A DNA stretch of 64,000 nt from G963692885 sp964658655 (GTDB lineage: Bacteria > Acidobacteriota > Terriglobia > Terriglobales > Acidobacteriaceae), in the NCBI GenBank assembly GCA_964658655.1, contig CAZZZL010000009.1, positions 62,001 through 126,000 of the forward strand. The letters are read 5' to 3'. The translations under genes were made by a program, and so were the position numbers. The notes beneath the pieces were generated by a model. It worked only from the letters and a program-made list of their open reading frames with translations, did no database searches and was not told where the DNA came from. Shown here one piece after another: positions 28,749-38,032 of the stretch. Position 1 is the first letter of the stretch. Each line of letters opens with the position of its first letter.

Positions 28749-29275
28749 ATGACTCTTATCGACGACTTTCGTGTGGCCAGTAACGATCTGTACATCGGCA
28801 ACACGTACGGCCGCGCCCATGCATTGTGCAATGGCGCCCAGCATAGCAGCTATGAAGCGCAAGCTGCGATCATCCTCGAAACGTGTTGTTCTGCTGCCGA
28901 CGAAGTGTAAGGTTATCCATTTGCATTTGGCGAAGGTGACCCAATTGAAATTGGGCCGGGCCCCTCTTCATTGCATAGACAAAAGATCTCATGAATAACG
29001 TTGCACCATCAACTATGAGCAGGCGCTTCCATTAAGGATTGATAGATGCCTTCGCCACGGTCGTTAATCGCATTGCAGAAAGTAGCGGAATTCAGCGAAT
29101 ATGCCTGAGCGACGGATGTTTTCAGAATGCTGTGCTGGCAAAGGGACTAAAGTTCAAGTTGGAGCGTGCCGGACTGCAGTTGCATGAGCATGCGCAGGTG
29201 CCGCCCGGCGATGGCGGCCTGAGCCTGGTCCAACTGGCGGTAATAGCCCATCGCATACAAAGTGAAGTTCAATAG
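28749..29275 (+). pseudogene. hypF: Decayed C-terminal part of carbamoyltransferase HypF
   Basis: Intact HypF supplies cyanide ligands for the [NiFe] hydrogenase centre. Here only fragments remain. Bases 28749-28910 read TYGRAHALCNGAQHSSYEAQAAIILE, matching the HypF stretch that usually reads GRLFDAVAALLG...SYEGQAA. After an in-frame TAA the same frame continues GYPFAFGEGDPIEI, again HypF-like, to a TGA. A second frame from 29039 reads FATVVNRIAESSGIQRICLSDGCFQNAVL and then VPPGDGGLSLVQLAVIAHR, equal to the C-terminal LSGGCFQN...VPPNDGGLALGQAVIA block, with Gly replaced by Asp. At least one stop and one frameshift break it. No other hyp or hydrogenase gene is present in the window. Confidence 0.8.
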
Positions 29276-29337
29276 TTCGGGTTCGCACCAGGCTTTTCCG
29301 TTAGTCGCTTACCCCAAGGTCAATCAGGAGTCACCCA

Positions 29338-30213
29338 TTGAAGCTTCTCGCTAAATTCAACATCCTGCTACTGATCATCTTCGGTCTCGGCCTGGCATTG
29401 ATTGCGCTGAACGCTCGCAGCTTCCTGCAGAGACAAGCCACCGAGCAGGTCAAGCACGAAGCCCAGCTTCTCGCCGCAAGCGCCAGCGCAACGCGTGAAT
29501 ATACAGCTCAGTATGTGAGCCCGCTCATCGAGAGAACGTCCGAGCACTCGAGTAACTTTTTGCCGCAGGACATTCCTTTTTTTGCGACCACCACGACCTT
29601 CGCGGATGTCCGCAAATCTTACCCTGACTACGCCTACAAGGAGGCTGCGCTGAATCCCACCAATCCGCGCGATCGGGCTACCGACTGGGAGGCCGACCTG
29701 ATCGACGGTTTCAGGAATGATCCTTCGCACACGCAGTTTGACGGAGTGCGTGATACTCCGGCCGGCAAGACGTTCTACTTTGCGCTGCCCATTCGCGCCG
29801 AGGACGGGTGCCTGCAATGCCATAGCCAGCCGGGTGTGGCGCCGCACGCCATGATTAAACACTATGGCGCACGAAATGGTTTCGGGTGGCTGCCCCATGA
29901 GATTGTCGGAGCTCAGATTATTTCAGTGCCCATGAGTGTTCCAGAGCAGCTGGCAGCCCGAGGATTTCGAGAACTCATGGTCAACCTCTCATCCATTTTT
30001 CTGCTCGCGATTCTGTTGATCGATTGCGGCCTGTATCTTATCGTCATCCGGCCGCTGCGGAGGATTTCGGCAGCGGCGGATCGTATCAGTACTGGTGACG
30101 TAGAGCTGGAAACTCTGCCTGCGGATGGCCGCGATGAAATCTCGCACGTGACGCAGTCCTTCAACCGCATGCACATCAGCCTGAAGAAGGCCCTCGAGTT
30201 ACTCAATAATTAA
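29338..30213 (+). CDS. Membrane sensor with Tll0287-like (DUF3365) CxxCH heme domain and HAMP, no output domain
   Basis: A 291-residue inner-membrane protein. A TTG start is supported by AGGAG seven bases upstream. Transmembrane helix one spans about 7-29. The periplasmic DUF3365 domain (about 40-200) carries CLQCH (158-162), a c-type heme attachment motif. Helix two (about 214-236) leads into a HAMP linker (about 237-288) that ends the protein. Family members usually continue into a histidine kinase, GGDEF or methyl-accepting domain; here there is none. It is convergent with a Ser/Thr kinase gene 12 bp away. Function is likely redox or gas sensing by heme, with an unknown partner. Confidence 0.85.
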   Translation: MKLLAKFNILLLIIFGLGLALIALNARSFLQRQATEQVKHEAQLLAASASATREYTAQYVSPLIERTSEHSSNFLPQDIPFFATTTTFADVRKSYPDYAYKEAALNPTNPRDRATDWEADLIDGFRNDPSHTQFDGVRDTPAGKTFYFALPIRAEDGCLQCHSQPGVAPHAMIKHYGARNGFGWLPHEIVGAQIISVPMSVPEQLAARGFRELMVNLSSIFLLAILLIDCGLYLIVIRPLRRISAAADRISTGDVELETLPADGRDEISHVTQSFNRMHISLKKALELLNN

Positions 30214-30224
30214 CCTGTCGGCGA

Positions 30225-31322
30225 TCAGCGCGGCCTGGTCTGCATAAAACGTTGCCGCTCGCTGGCGTTGGCAATCTCCTTGGCTGCTTCGGCGTAGAGC
30301 GCATCCAGGTCATTGCAGCGCGGAGCTAACCGGCGGATCACTAGCTTCGCAATGGGGCCAATGAACTGGGCGAGATGCCTTCGCGCTTGTTCAAGCGCCT
30401 CCGGCATCTGTTCGGTTGTCGAAGAGATCCGGGCCGCCGGGGCACTGCCCGATGTTGTTCCTCGTGCGTGAAATGCCGGCACAATCGAGGTCAGGGCAGC
30501 CGTCTCATCCTCGAAACCCTGGATGGCCTGGAGAAAATCTGCCGCACTCGCGAAACGATCAAGCGGCTCTTTCGAAAGAGATTTTGCGATGGCGCTGGAC
30601 AGCGCTGGCGGTATCTCCGGACGAATCTCAACGAGTGATCGTGGCTGCTCTTTCAGATGAGCATTCATTAACTCGAAAGCTGTAGCGCCTTTAAGTGGAA
30701 GCTCGCCTGTAATGAGTTCGAAAAGGGTCACGCCCAGTGCGTACAGGTCGGACTGCGGAGTTGCCCGCCCCTGCTGTATCTGTTCAGGCGCCATGTAGCT
30801 GAGCGAGCCGACCATCGCACCTGTCGCCGTGAGTGTCGCAGAGGCCTCGCTTGTGGCGATGCCGAAATCCAGCACCTTGATTTCATTGAGGCTTGTGACC
30901 ATGATATTTGCCGGCTTGATATCACGGTGGACCACGCCCGCCTTGTGCGCATATTCCAGGGCGACCAGTACCTGCGAAGCGAAGCGGATCAAGGTGGGCA
31001 TCTCGATCGGCTGCCGCCTGCTTCGGCGCCGAAGATCCTCGCCTTCCACAAATTCCATCGCCATGATCAGTTCGCCGTCATAGTAAAAAGCGTGGTGCAG
31101 CCTGGCGATATTCGGATGATTGAGAGCAGCAAGCACCTGTACTTCGCGTAGAAAACGGTCCGCTGTTTCCTCGTTCCCAAGTCGCTCCAGCAGCGCCATC
31201 TTCAGAGCATCATGGCGCTTTGAGATACGATGCTGGGCTTTGTAAACGGCACCCAGGCCGCCGATGCCCAGCACCTGCGTGATCTCGTATTCCCCTACAC
31301 GCTGACCGATTCTGAATGCCAA
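30225..31322 (-). CDS. Bacterial (Hanks-type) serine/threonine protein kinase
   Basis: A 365-residue kinase with all Hanks motifs: glycine loop GIGGLGAVY (19-27), Lys41, Glu60, catalytic loop HRDIKPAN (132-139), DFG (152-154) and APEQ (178-181). The kinase domain ends near 272. The remaining 90 residues are helical and contain no transmembrane segment or PASTA repeat, so the kinase is probably cytosolic. It is downstream of the M61 peptidase gene on the same strand and convergent with the heme-sensor gene. The glycine loop has the atypical third position G-L-G. Substrates cannot be predicted. Confidence 0.9.
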   Translation of the reverse strand: MAFRIGQRVGEYEITQVLGIGGLGAVYKAQHRISKRHDALKMALLERLGNEETADRFLREVQVLAALNHPNIARLHHAFYYDGELIMAMEFVEGEDLRRRSRRQPIEMPTLIRFASQVLVALEYAHKAGVVHRDIKPANIMVTSLNEIKVLDFGIATSEASATLTATGAMVGSLSYMAPEQIQQGRATPQSDLYALGVTLFELITGELPLKGATAFELMNAHLKEQPRSLVEIRPEIPPALSSAIAKSLSKEPLDRFASAADFLQAIQGFEDETAALTSIVPAFHARGTTSGSAPAARISSTTEQMPEALEQARRHLAQFIGPIAKLVIRRLAPRCNDLDALYAEAAKEIANASERQRFMQTRPR

Positions 31323-31433
31323 GGTTGTTCACCGATGCACGAAATGAAAGTGCACGCCTGTAGAGAATCTTCCTGTGTCGTGAGCGTAAGCAGTATATTT
31401 TGCTGGGCCGACTTAGCCGGCCCATCTGACAAC

Positions 31434-33428
31434 TTACATTGACGGCAGTGGGCTTTTACTTGGTGCAAAGATGTCGTCGAGCCGCGCAGGCGTGCCCTCC
31501 ACGCGCTGCAGTGACGGGTAACGCAGGCCACCATGATAATCGATCGGAATAGTCACCACCTTTTCGTCTCTCTTGAAAACAAGTTCGATCGGCTTAGTGG
31601 CTTTCTCAGCTTCGACGATGGCTTTCTTCAGAACAGCTGCGGAATAAACATTGCCATTCACCGAGAGCAGCTCCATGTCAGGAGTCACTCCTGCTTTGTA
31701 AGCCGGGCTGTTCCACCACACATTGCCGATAGTGCCCGCGGGTCCGTCACTCTTGCCGCGCGCGGAACCGATTGCAAACCCCAGCGAAGTCGAAAAATCA
31801 CCATACCCACTAGCGGCCTCGGATTTCTCAACCCACTTTGCGGGTGTGTCCGTGTACATCAGCTTGTAGCCGCCCCGCGTAAAGCCATCCATCGGCACAT
31901 CAGGATGCAGGTCGTACACGCGCGTCTTCAGGAAGGTGTCCCAGTCAAAAGGCGCAACTGTGTTTAGCGCTTTCACCACATCTTCAAAGTGATAGGTGAA
32001 GGTTACGTAGCTGCCGTTGTAGACGCCGTAAAAGAGCTTCGCAAAATCGTCGAGAGACTTCTGTCCATTCGTCAACTCGCGGATCTTTGTATCTGCATCG
32101 AGCCAGATCAACTCGCCCTCTGTGTAGTAATCTTCCGGCCGCTGCCAACTCACCCAGGTCACCGGCGTGCGCTGCGAAACAGTCGGCTGGTTAGTCGTAT
32201 CGACCAGCGGTCGCCAGGTGCGGCTTGGGCTGATTTCAAACCCCGCAGCCACGCGCGCGAACACATCGCGCGTGTCCTCTGGTGTGCGCATTCCTGCGCG
32301 CGCCGTCAGCACATTGCCAAAGTATTGAGTCATGCCTTCATAGACCCACAGCAGGTCGTCGCGCATGGGCACGTTGAAATTAGGCGTCCACAGATCGGCC
32401 GGCCGTCGGAATTTGCCGTCCCACGAGTGCGTGTATTCATGGCCAAGCAGATCAACGCCGCCAACTCCGGATGCCCAATCCGTAAAGTATTTGCGGCCGT
32501 GACCGTCTTCGCTTGATTGGTGGTGCTCCAGGCCAACGCCGCCCACTTTATCGCTCAGTAGCAGCAGGAAGTCGTAGTGATCATAGTGATGCGAGCCGTA
32601 AAGCTTATCCGCCTCGGCCGCGAGCCTCTTATGGGCAGCAAGTTCCTCCGGAGTGATCTCCAGATCTTCCGGCTCGTCTGCGAATACGTTCAGATGAACG
32701 ATGTCCGTCGGCGTAGGGGATAGATCGATGCGCTTGAAATTCACGCCACCATACAGCGGAGAATCCACCAGCGTGTTAAGGGGCGTCGTCTTGAACTCTA
32801 TCGTCGCTCCGTTTTGGGATTTCGTCTCGAGAGCTGTCGCATACTTCCAGCCTCCAGGCAATTTCAGCGTGGTGTCGAATGGAATGTCGCGCGAGAAATA
32901 GCCTGCGGGATACATCAGGACTTCGTTCCATGCGAGATCGATGATCTCGTTCGACACCTCGATGCGACCTTCGGCATGCTTGATCGGCGACAGGTATTGA
33001 AAGTCGAGTCCTACGCTCTTGGCGCCTGCGCTCAGCGGTACATGAAACGCGAAAACATTCACGCGATCGCGCACCCACTGTACGCGCTGCCCATCTACCG
33101 TTGTCACGATTCCACCAAGCTTGGAGATGGGCCCGGTCGGTGAATGATTCCCGGGAATCCATTGCGGGTAAAGCAGTATCAATTCCTTTGCGCCCTTCTC
33201 CACCGGAATATCCTCATGTACGCGCGCGATGCGCCGTGCATTGTCGCTGACATCTACCGAGTGCTTGATCGGGCCCACGTAGGCCTTGTCGACCGGTGCC
33301 GGAATCGAGGGCGGCATTGGATCAGGCTGGGGAAGCGGCTGGGGCATGCTTTGCGCTAAGACAGGCAGGGCGCAAGCGAAGAGAGCAGCCGCAAGCAGGC
33401 GGCTTGAACAAGAAGTGGAATTTGCCAT
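31434..33428 (-). CDS. Exported M61-family metallopeptidase with PDZ domain (glycyl aminopeptidase-like)
   Basis: Cleaves N-terminal residues (Gly/Ala in characterised members) in the periplasm or medium. The ATG at 33428 gives a signal peptide ending VLAQ. The N-terminal beta domain (about 30-260) is followed by a thermolysin-like catalytic domain with the zinc motif HEYTHSWDGK (about residue 328) and the third-ligand helix LLWVYEGMTQYFG. A PDZ domain (about 500-610) contains the usual insertion and GYGDFSTSLGFAIG. The length of 664 residues is normal for the family. It precedes the kinase gene on the same strand with an 111-bp spacer. Confidence 0.92.
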   Translation of the reverse strand: MANSTSCSSRLLAAALFACALPVLAQSMPQPLPQPDPMPPSIPAPVDKAYVGPIKHSVDVSDNARRIARVHEDIPVEKGAKELILLYPQWIPGNHSPTGPISKLGGIVTTVDGQRVQWVRDRVNVFAFHVPLSAGAKSVGLDFQYLSPIKHAEGRIEVSNEIIDLAWNEVLMYPAGYFSRDIPFDTTLKLPGGWKYATALETKSQNGATIEFKTTPLNTLVDSPLYGGVNFKRIDLSPTPTDIVHLNVFADEPEDLEITPEELAAHKRLAAEADKLYGSHHYDHYDFLLLLSDKVGGVGLEHHQSSEDGHGRKYFTDWASGVGGVDLLGHEYTHSWDGKFRRPADLWTPNFNVPMRDDLLWVYEGMTQYFGNVLTARAGMRTPEDTRDVFARVAAGFEISPSRTWRPLVDTTNQPTVSQRTPVTWVSWQRPEDYYTEGELIWLDADTKIRELTNGQKSLDDFAKLFYGVYNGSYVTFTYHFEDVVKALNTVAPFDWDTFLKTRVYDLHPDVPMDGFTRGGYKLMYTDTPAKWVEKSEAASGYGDFSTSLGFAIGSARGKSDGPAGTIGNVWWNSPAYKAGVTPDMELLSVNGNVYSAAVLKKAIVEAEKATKPIELVFKRDEKVVTIPIDYHGGLRYPSLQRVEGTPARLDDIFAPSKSPLPSM

Positions 33429-33516
33429 GGCTAATAGCAGTTTAAACACGAATGCACTGCGGGCCTATGTAGAGGACACAGGCCGCAGTGCTTTTGGTTA
33501 TGGGCGTCTCTTCCAG

Positions 33517-35796
33517 CTACTTACTCGCAGCCAGTTCCAGTTTCTTCTTCAGCGGTAAAGATTGCGACGAACCGCCGACCGCAAGTGTGTACGTCCCTTC
33601 GACAACCTTCATCTTGCCGCTTGTTTCGTCGTAGACGGACAGATAGAGCGGGTCAATGTCGATTGAGATTTCGCGACTCTGGCCAGGATCGAGCATCACT
33701 TTGTCGAAGCCCACCAGTCTCTTTGGCGGCTCGCCAGCAGATGCCGGCAGCATAGCATAAACCTCTGCCACTTCAGCCCCGGCGTGCTTGCCAGTGTTCT
33801 TCAGCGTGAACGTTACCCTGGGCGTTTGACCCTCATCGACCTTCAGATCAGAGTAAGCAAAAGTCGTGTACGACAATCCATAGCCGAAAGGAAACAGTAC
33901 CTCTTTATTCTCGGCGTCGTACCACTTATAACCGACCTTCAGCCCCTCGTCATAGTTGACGCTGTATTGTGATCGGGCATCTCCGCCGGCATTGACGGCA
34001 TGCGTTCCCTGGCCTTTATCTTCTGCCGGTAAAGGTGGAATGGTGGTGTGCGGCAGATCCGCATCGGCTAGCGGAAACGTGTTTGCCGTCTTGCCTGAAG
34101 GGTTGACAACACCGGTCAACACATTCGCGAGCGCCGTCGCTCCGCGCGAACCGCTGTACCACGCTTCGACAACGCCCTCTACCTTATCCGCCCAAGGCAT
34201 CAACGCCACGCTGCCGGTCTCGAGCACGACGATAGTGTGTCGATTTGCCGCGGCGACTGCTTCGACCAATGCATCCTGATTGTCCGGCAGCGCTAGTGTC
34301 GGCAGGTCCATGCCTTCGCTTTCCCACTGCTGTACAAATACGATGGCCACGTCCGACTGCTTTGCCAGTGCAGCAGCAGCAGCCGTATCCTCACTCGCGT
34401 TGTATGTGATTTCTGCAGACGGCATAGCTGCGCGAAGCTGTTTGAGCGGCGATGTCGGAAACCAGATGTGGTCCTGCCAGTGTGTCGAACCTTCACCCGG
34501 AGGCGCAATCGCATTGCCGCCCGGAGGATCGACCTGCGCCGAGCCACCGCCCGAAAGCATACCGACATCTGCGTGTGCGCCGATGAGCGCAATGGTGCGC
34601 ACCTTGCCCTCTTGCAATGGAAGAATATTCTTCTCATTTTTCATCAGGACGATGGAGCCTTCTTCGATATGCTGCGACACATCCAGGTCGCGCTCGACAT
34701 CGATGACGCCCTTCTGCACAGGATAATCAACCACACCATCGGCGAAATAAGAGCGCAGCATGCGGTGTGCATGGTCATCGATCTCAGCCAGCGACACCTG
34801 TTTCGCCGCGACTGCTTTCTTAAGCGCAGGGCCGAAATAATCGGCCATTGGCTCCTCGTTATCGAGGCCGGCATGCGATGCTTTTACGGTCGAATGTGTG
34901 CCGCCCCAGTCCGAAAGCACGAAGCCTGGAAATTGAAAGTCGCCCTTCACAACTTCTTTCAACAGGTATTCGCTTTCGCACGCGTAGTCGCCGTTGATGC
35001 GGTTATAGGAGCACATCACCGCTCCGGGATGAGCGTCGCGAATGCCGATCTGAAAGGCCAGCAGATCGCTTTCCCGCATGGCTCGCTTCGAGATAATGGC
35101 ATTTACGATATTGCGGCCCGTCTCCTGGTCGTTGATAGCGTAATGCTTGATGTCCCCAATGACATGCTGCGCCTGCTCGCCCGTCATCAACTGGCCGACC
35201 AGCGTTCCTGCGAGCACCGGGTCTTCGCCGAGATACTCAAACGTGCGGCCATTACGCGGCTCGCGCGTCAGGTTCACGCCGCCGCCAAGCGTCATGTTGT
35301 AGCCCTGCGCGCGCAGTTCGCGGCCGATCAACGCGCCATATTCATATGCGGCTTTGCGGTCCCAGCTTGCAGCGGCACCTGCGTTGCTCGGCAGTGCAGT
35401 GGAGTAGCGGCCATTTTCTCCTGACGACCGAACGCCATACGCAGCGTCCGACATATCGATGCCCGGGATGCCCAGCCGCTCGATGGGCGCGATATAGCCT
35501 GCGCCCCCATTGGACTTGTTCGTCAGCGGCATCTGCCAGTTACCGACATGCGCCATACCATTGCCATGCAGCAGCTGGATTTTTTCGTCCAGCGTCATCT
35601 GCTTCAGCACCAGGTCTGCGCGCTCATCCGGGCTGAGACTTTTATCCATCCACGGGAAAGACTTCGTATCGACTGACTTCCTAGATGCTTTCTGTCCGGC
35701 GTGGCCATTGGACGATTGCGCCCCTGCCACGCTGACAGCAGCCGCGAGGGTTCCTGCGACTAGAAATGCACTCATTCTTAGCAAACTGCTTTTCAT
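33517..35796 (-). CDS. Exported glycoside hydrolase family 3 beta-glucosidase
   Basis: Hydrolyses terminal beta-linked glucose or xylose from oligosaccharides, probably periplasmic. The 759-residue protein starts with a signal peptide ending VAGAQ. The (alpha/beta)8 domain contains GDIKHYAIND and the nucleophile Asp in VLSDWGGTHS (about residue 295). The alpha/beta sandwich domain follows with the LLSGGGSA-like and EGMDLPTLALP segments, and a fibronectin-III-like domain closes the protein (YKWYDAENKEVLFPFGYGLSYTTF is the linker). The order and length are typical of beta-glucosidase BglX-type enzymes. Transcription probably starts in the 250 bp upstream. Confidence 0.93.
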   Translation of the reverse strand: MKSSLLRMSAFLVAGTLAAAVSVAGAQSSNGHAGQKASRKSVDTKSFPWMDKSLSPDERADLVLKQMTLDEKIQLLHGNGMAHVGNWQMPLTNKSNGGAGYIAPIERLGIPGIDMSDAAYGVRSSGENGRYSTALPSNAGAAASWDRKAAYEYGALIGRELRAQGYNMTLGGGVNLTREPRNGRTFEYLGEDPVLAGTLVGQLMTGEQAQHVIGDIKHYAINDQETGRNIVNAIISKRAMRESDLLAFQIGIRDAHPGAVMCSYNRINGDYACESEYLLKEVVKGDFQFPGFVLSDWGGTHSTVKASHAGLDNEEPMADYFGPALKKAVAAKQVSLAEIDDHAHRMLRSYFADGVVDYPVQKGVIDVERDLDVSQHIEEGSIVLMKNEKNILPLQEGKVRTIALIGAHADVGMLSGGGSAQVDPPGGNAIAPPGEGSTHWQDHIWFPTSPLKQLRAAMPSAEITYNASEDTAAAAALAKQSDVAIVFVQQWESEGMDLPTLALPDNQDALVEAVAAANRHTIVVLETGSVALMPWADKVEGVVEAWYSGSRGATALANVLTGVVNPSGKTANTFPLADADLPHTTIPPLPAEDKGQGTHAVNAGGDARSQYSVNYDEGLKVGYKWYDAENKEVLFPFGYGLSYTTFAYSDLKVDEGQTPRVTFTLKNTGKHAGAEVAEVYAMLPASAGEPPKRLVGFDKVMLDPGQSREISIDIDPLYLSVYDETSGKMKVVEGTYTLAVGGSSQSLPLKKKLELAASK

Positions 35797-35889
35797 GACT
35801 CTGCCCCTGTTTATCGATCAATTCATGCAGGCCAAGTCTATGCAATGCAGCGCGATTGTGCCAGAGCCGCAACCGAAGAGAACGTCCCA

Positions 35890-36004
35890 CCAGCATTGAA
35901 GCATCAGGTGAAAGACCGATGCCCAGGGACGCCGGGGTTTTGAGCCGGCGGGAGCCGACATTGCTATCGGCGAAAGCCACTGCTTCCTGCACTCTCGAAA
36001 ACAT
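35890..36004 (-). pseudogene. Possible remnant of a LacI-family DNA-binding domain
   Basis: Leftward from 36004 a short frame reads SRVQEAVAFADSNVGSRRLKTPASLGIGLSPD. This lines up with the LacI hinge pattern RVQEAV...GYxPN..ARxLKT..S..IGL..PD. No helix-turn-helix or effector domain can be traced. It sits directly upstream of the GH3 gene, where a sugar-responsive regulator would make sense. The match is short and by eye. Confidence 0.35.
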
Positions 36005-36547
36005 CTGATCTTGGTCGCATCTGAAAAGTAGCAGAGGTTGCGCATTGGATCACAAATACCCTGCACCGTCGCGGAGCCTGTCAGTGAATGTTATCGAACC
36101 TGACCCACCGCAACCAATCAGGGTGGATAAAATACAGCGGCACAACGGCAATAAAAAAGTGAAACCTTCAAGCTTGTTGTCTCTACGCGACCGGCAGGGC
36201 ACCATTAAATACCCCGATGCACTTCGTGAGGTCAACCAATCTTTCGTCATACGGTCAGCGTCGTTTTACGAAAGGTATTCCAATCGGCTTAAAGAAGTTT
36301 CCCTCCGGATTGTTTCCGGTTCTCCGCAATAATGGCGCAAGGAGGTTCTAGCCGTCCATTCACTGCAAGGCCATTGAGAAAAAGGACATGAACCCTCACT
36401 GTTGTTGATCCTGATTTGAATTTGATCTTATTGCGATGCGCCATGAAAATCTATTCGATGACCAATACCGCGGCACAGGACAATTTCGAGACTGTCGCAG
36501 AGAAAAACGGGCAAATGTCAAAACAGCCTGTATGTTTCCACTTCTGG
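36005..36547. other. Non-coding region before the island
   Basis: A frame at 36045-36332 (95 residues) is open, but it lacks any motif, ribosome-binding site or sensible codon pattern. A 48-codon frame at 36443-36589 runs through the direct repeat and ends outside it; I see no homology in it. Base composition becomes AT-richer here than in the GH3 gene. Confidence 0.45.
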
Positions 36548-36574
36548 GAAATGGCGGAGGGAGAGGGATTCGAA
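36548..36574 (+). repeat. Left attachment-site copy (27-bp direct repeat)
   Basis: Identical over 27 bp to 43663-43689, the 3' part of tRNA-Ser(UGA). Matching stops at base 36575 (A versus C), one base past the T-loop. No further tRNA structure can be formed to the right, so this is a duplicated 3' end and not a tRNA gene. It marks the left boundary of the island. Confidence 0.85.
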
Positions 36575-37004
36575 ACGCGCTACAAGTAGTCTAAGTTCAA
36601 TCACTTCAAAAGAAACTTTCTGGAAGTACCCTCAAATGTAACCCCTATGAGCTCATTGCGAAAAAAAATAGGTATGTCGTCGCATCCGCAGGTCGGTGAG
36701 TGACTCGGCGATTTTGCATTAATCCAGCCGCGTCTCTTACGAGAAGGCCGTCTTGTATGAGCAGGTCACTGGTGTCATATGTTTTCCTTATCAAGGTTTT
36801 TGTTTTCGCGGTGTCGTTGCTCTCCACCGGGTTTGTATTCGCACTCTGATGAGCTGATGTGATCTAAGCTCGGTGCCATTTGGGGTTCGAGAGGAGGTCG
36901 ATCCTAGTATTTATCGGACGGCCTCGGAAAGCCAAAACGCCGACGAAGTCATCGAGACGCGGTATCGATGGGGAACAGTCTTCACAACTAGTTCGTACTA
37001 TCGA
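36575..37004. other. Island segment without supportable gene
   Basis: No reading frame here shows a recognisable motif on either strand. A short minus-strand frame (36645-36827) is unsupported. Composition is AT-rich with scattered stops, as expected of decayed DNA. Confidence 0.45.
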
Positions 37005-37394
37005 CTAGCGGTTTTGTTCGGGTTTATCGGAGCTTCGACATGGTGAACGAAAATCGACCACTCGATCTCCTGACTGCAGTGGGCTTTGACATGCCTTTTC
37101 AAGCAATTGCTGGATCTCGTAGGCCGGAAGAAAGGGGTCATCAACTCCCTTCGCACGAGCTGTTTTGTAATCAACCAGGACGAGGCTGCCGTCTTTCTTG
37201 CGAAAGACGTCGTCCGGCATTCCGACGAGCGTGATATCCAGGCCAGGAAATCCACCGTCATCTTGGCAGGAAAGTTCTGTAGGGGAAGAACGTTCAAGGT
37301 CGGACAGCCAGCAGGGCAGCTTAGATTCACTTTCAAAATGTGTCTGAGTCAGGTTCTTCTCGAAGAGATCAAGGTTGAACATGATAGCCGGCAT
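37005..37394 (-). pseudogene. Remnant of a PD-(D/E)XK-superfamily nuclease
   Basis: A 129-codon frame reads IMFNLDLFEKNLTQTHFE, PCWLSDLE, then GMPDDVFRKKDGSLVLVDYKTA and PFLPAYEIQ. The block GxPDxxFR..DGSLVxVDYKTA...Y.xQ is the core of a PD-(D/E)XK nuclease family, with Asp in PDD and the D-Y-K pair as metal and catalytic residues. After EIQ the expected helix with a conserved Gln/Tyr is lost and the sequence becomes unlike the family. The N-terminus is also short. It is therefore probably a non-functional fragment, although the catalytic residues are still encoded. Confidence 0.65.
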
Positions 37395-37589
37395 AGGAAA
37401 GAAAAAGGTGGTTTAAACTCCATCTTGAGGTCATACCAATAGCAACGTGGACAAAGGGATTTCACGCACTGTTGACCTAGATGACGTGGGGATAAGCGTA
37501 AATGCGAAATAAGTGTACCTCTGGGGGGTTAAGGAAATGAGGATGGAATCGCCCTACTCCCACGGCATCGAAAGTACGTCTCCTCTACG

Positions 37590-37702
37590 GAACTCTGCTT
37601 TCTTAGGAGCTTGCGCTGATGACTTGTCGGTCGCGACCGCGACCTTATCTAACTCAGCAGATTAACTACCTGCTCCGGGCGATATCGCTTGCCGCGTGCC
37701 AT
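37590..37702 (-). pseudogene. Remnant of an IS3-family transposase OrfA
   Basis: The ATG at 37702 starts MARGKRYRPEQVVNLL, the standard opening of IS3-group OrfA proteins. The frame then meets a TAG, but a shifted frame continues ELDKVAVATDKSSAQAPKKAE, matching the usual helix QIEVAVANGKTTAQACKEA. Nothing of OrfB or the terminal inverted repeats could be traced, so this is a small relic. Confidence 0.65.
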
Positions 37703-38032
37703 CCCAAGATCTCCCTTCATGCCAAGCTTATACATCCTATGATTGCAACATTTGTGGGCATCCAATCCTGTGGTCGCGTGCCCACCTTGTGGATAAGCGT
37801 GTTCATAGGACACGACATTGGTGGTAGCTGATAGCACCATTGTGTGAGAGGAGATAACTGTTGAGGGGCGCGCGGTATCAATTACCTTTTTTCATCCGAT
37901 ATAGATTGTATGGCGGCACTCTCGAAGCAAATAAGCCCATCGATCTCCCTTGGCCAACCTCCCCATGACAGCCTTGGCCGTGTAGTGGCACTTTCAGACA
38001 GTAGAACTTCGTATAAGGTTCACGTTAATACG

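Noticed and set aside
31403..31430. Inverted repeat between the M61 peptidase and kinase genes as a terminator
   Set aside because: The stem is fair, but no T run follows it on the minus strand; its role is unclear.
36045..36332. 95-residue open frame left of the island
   Set aside because: No motif, no Shine-Dalgarno and non-coding-like composition.
36443..36589. 48-codon frame crossing the left attachment repeat
   Set aside because: No homology and no good ribosome-binding site; its C-terminal residues are just the translated tRNA repeat.
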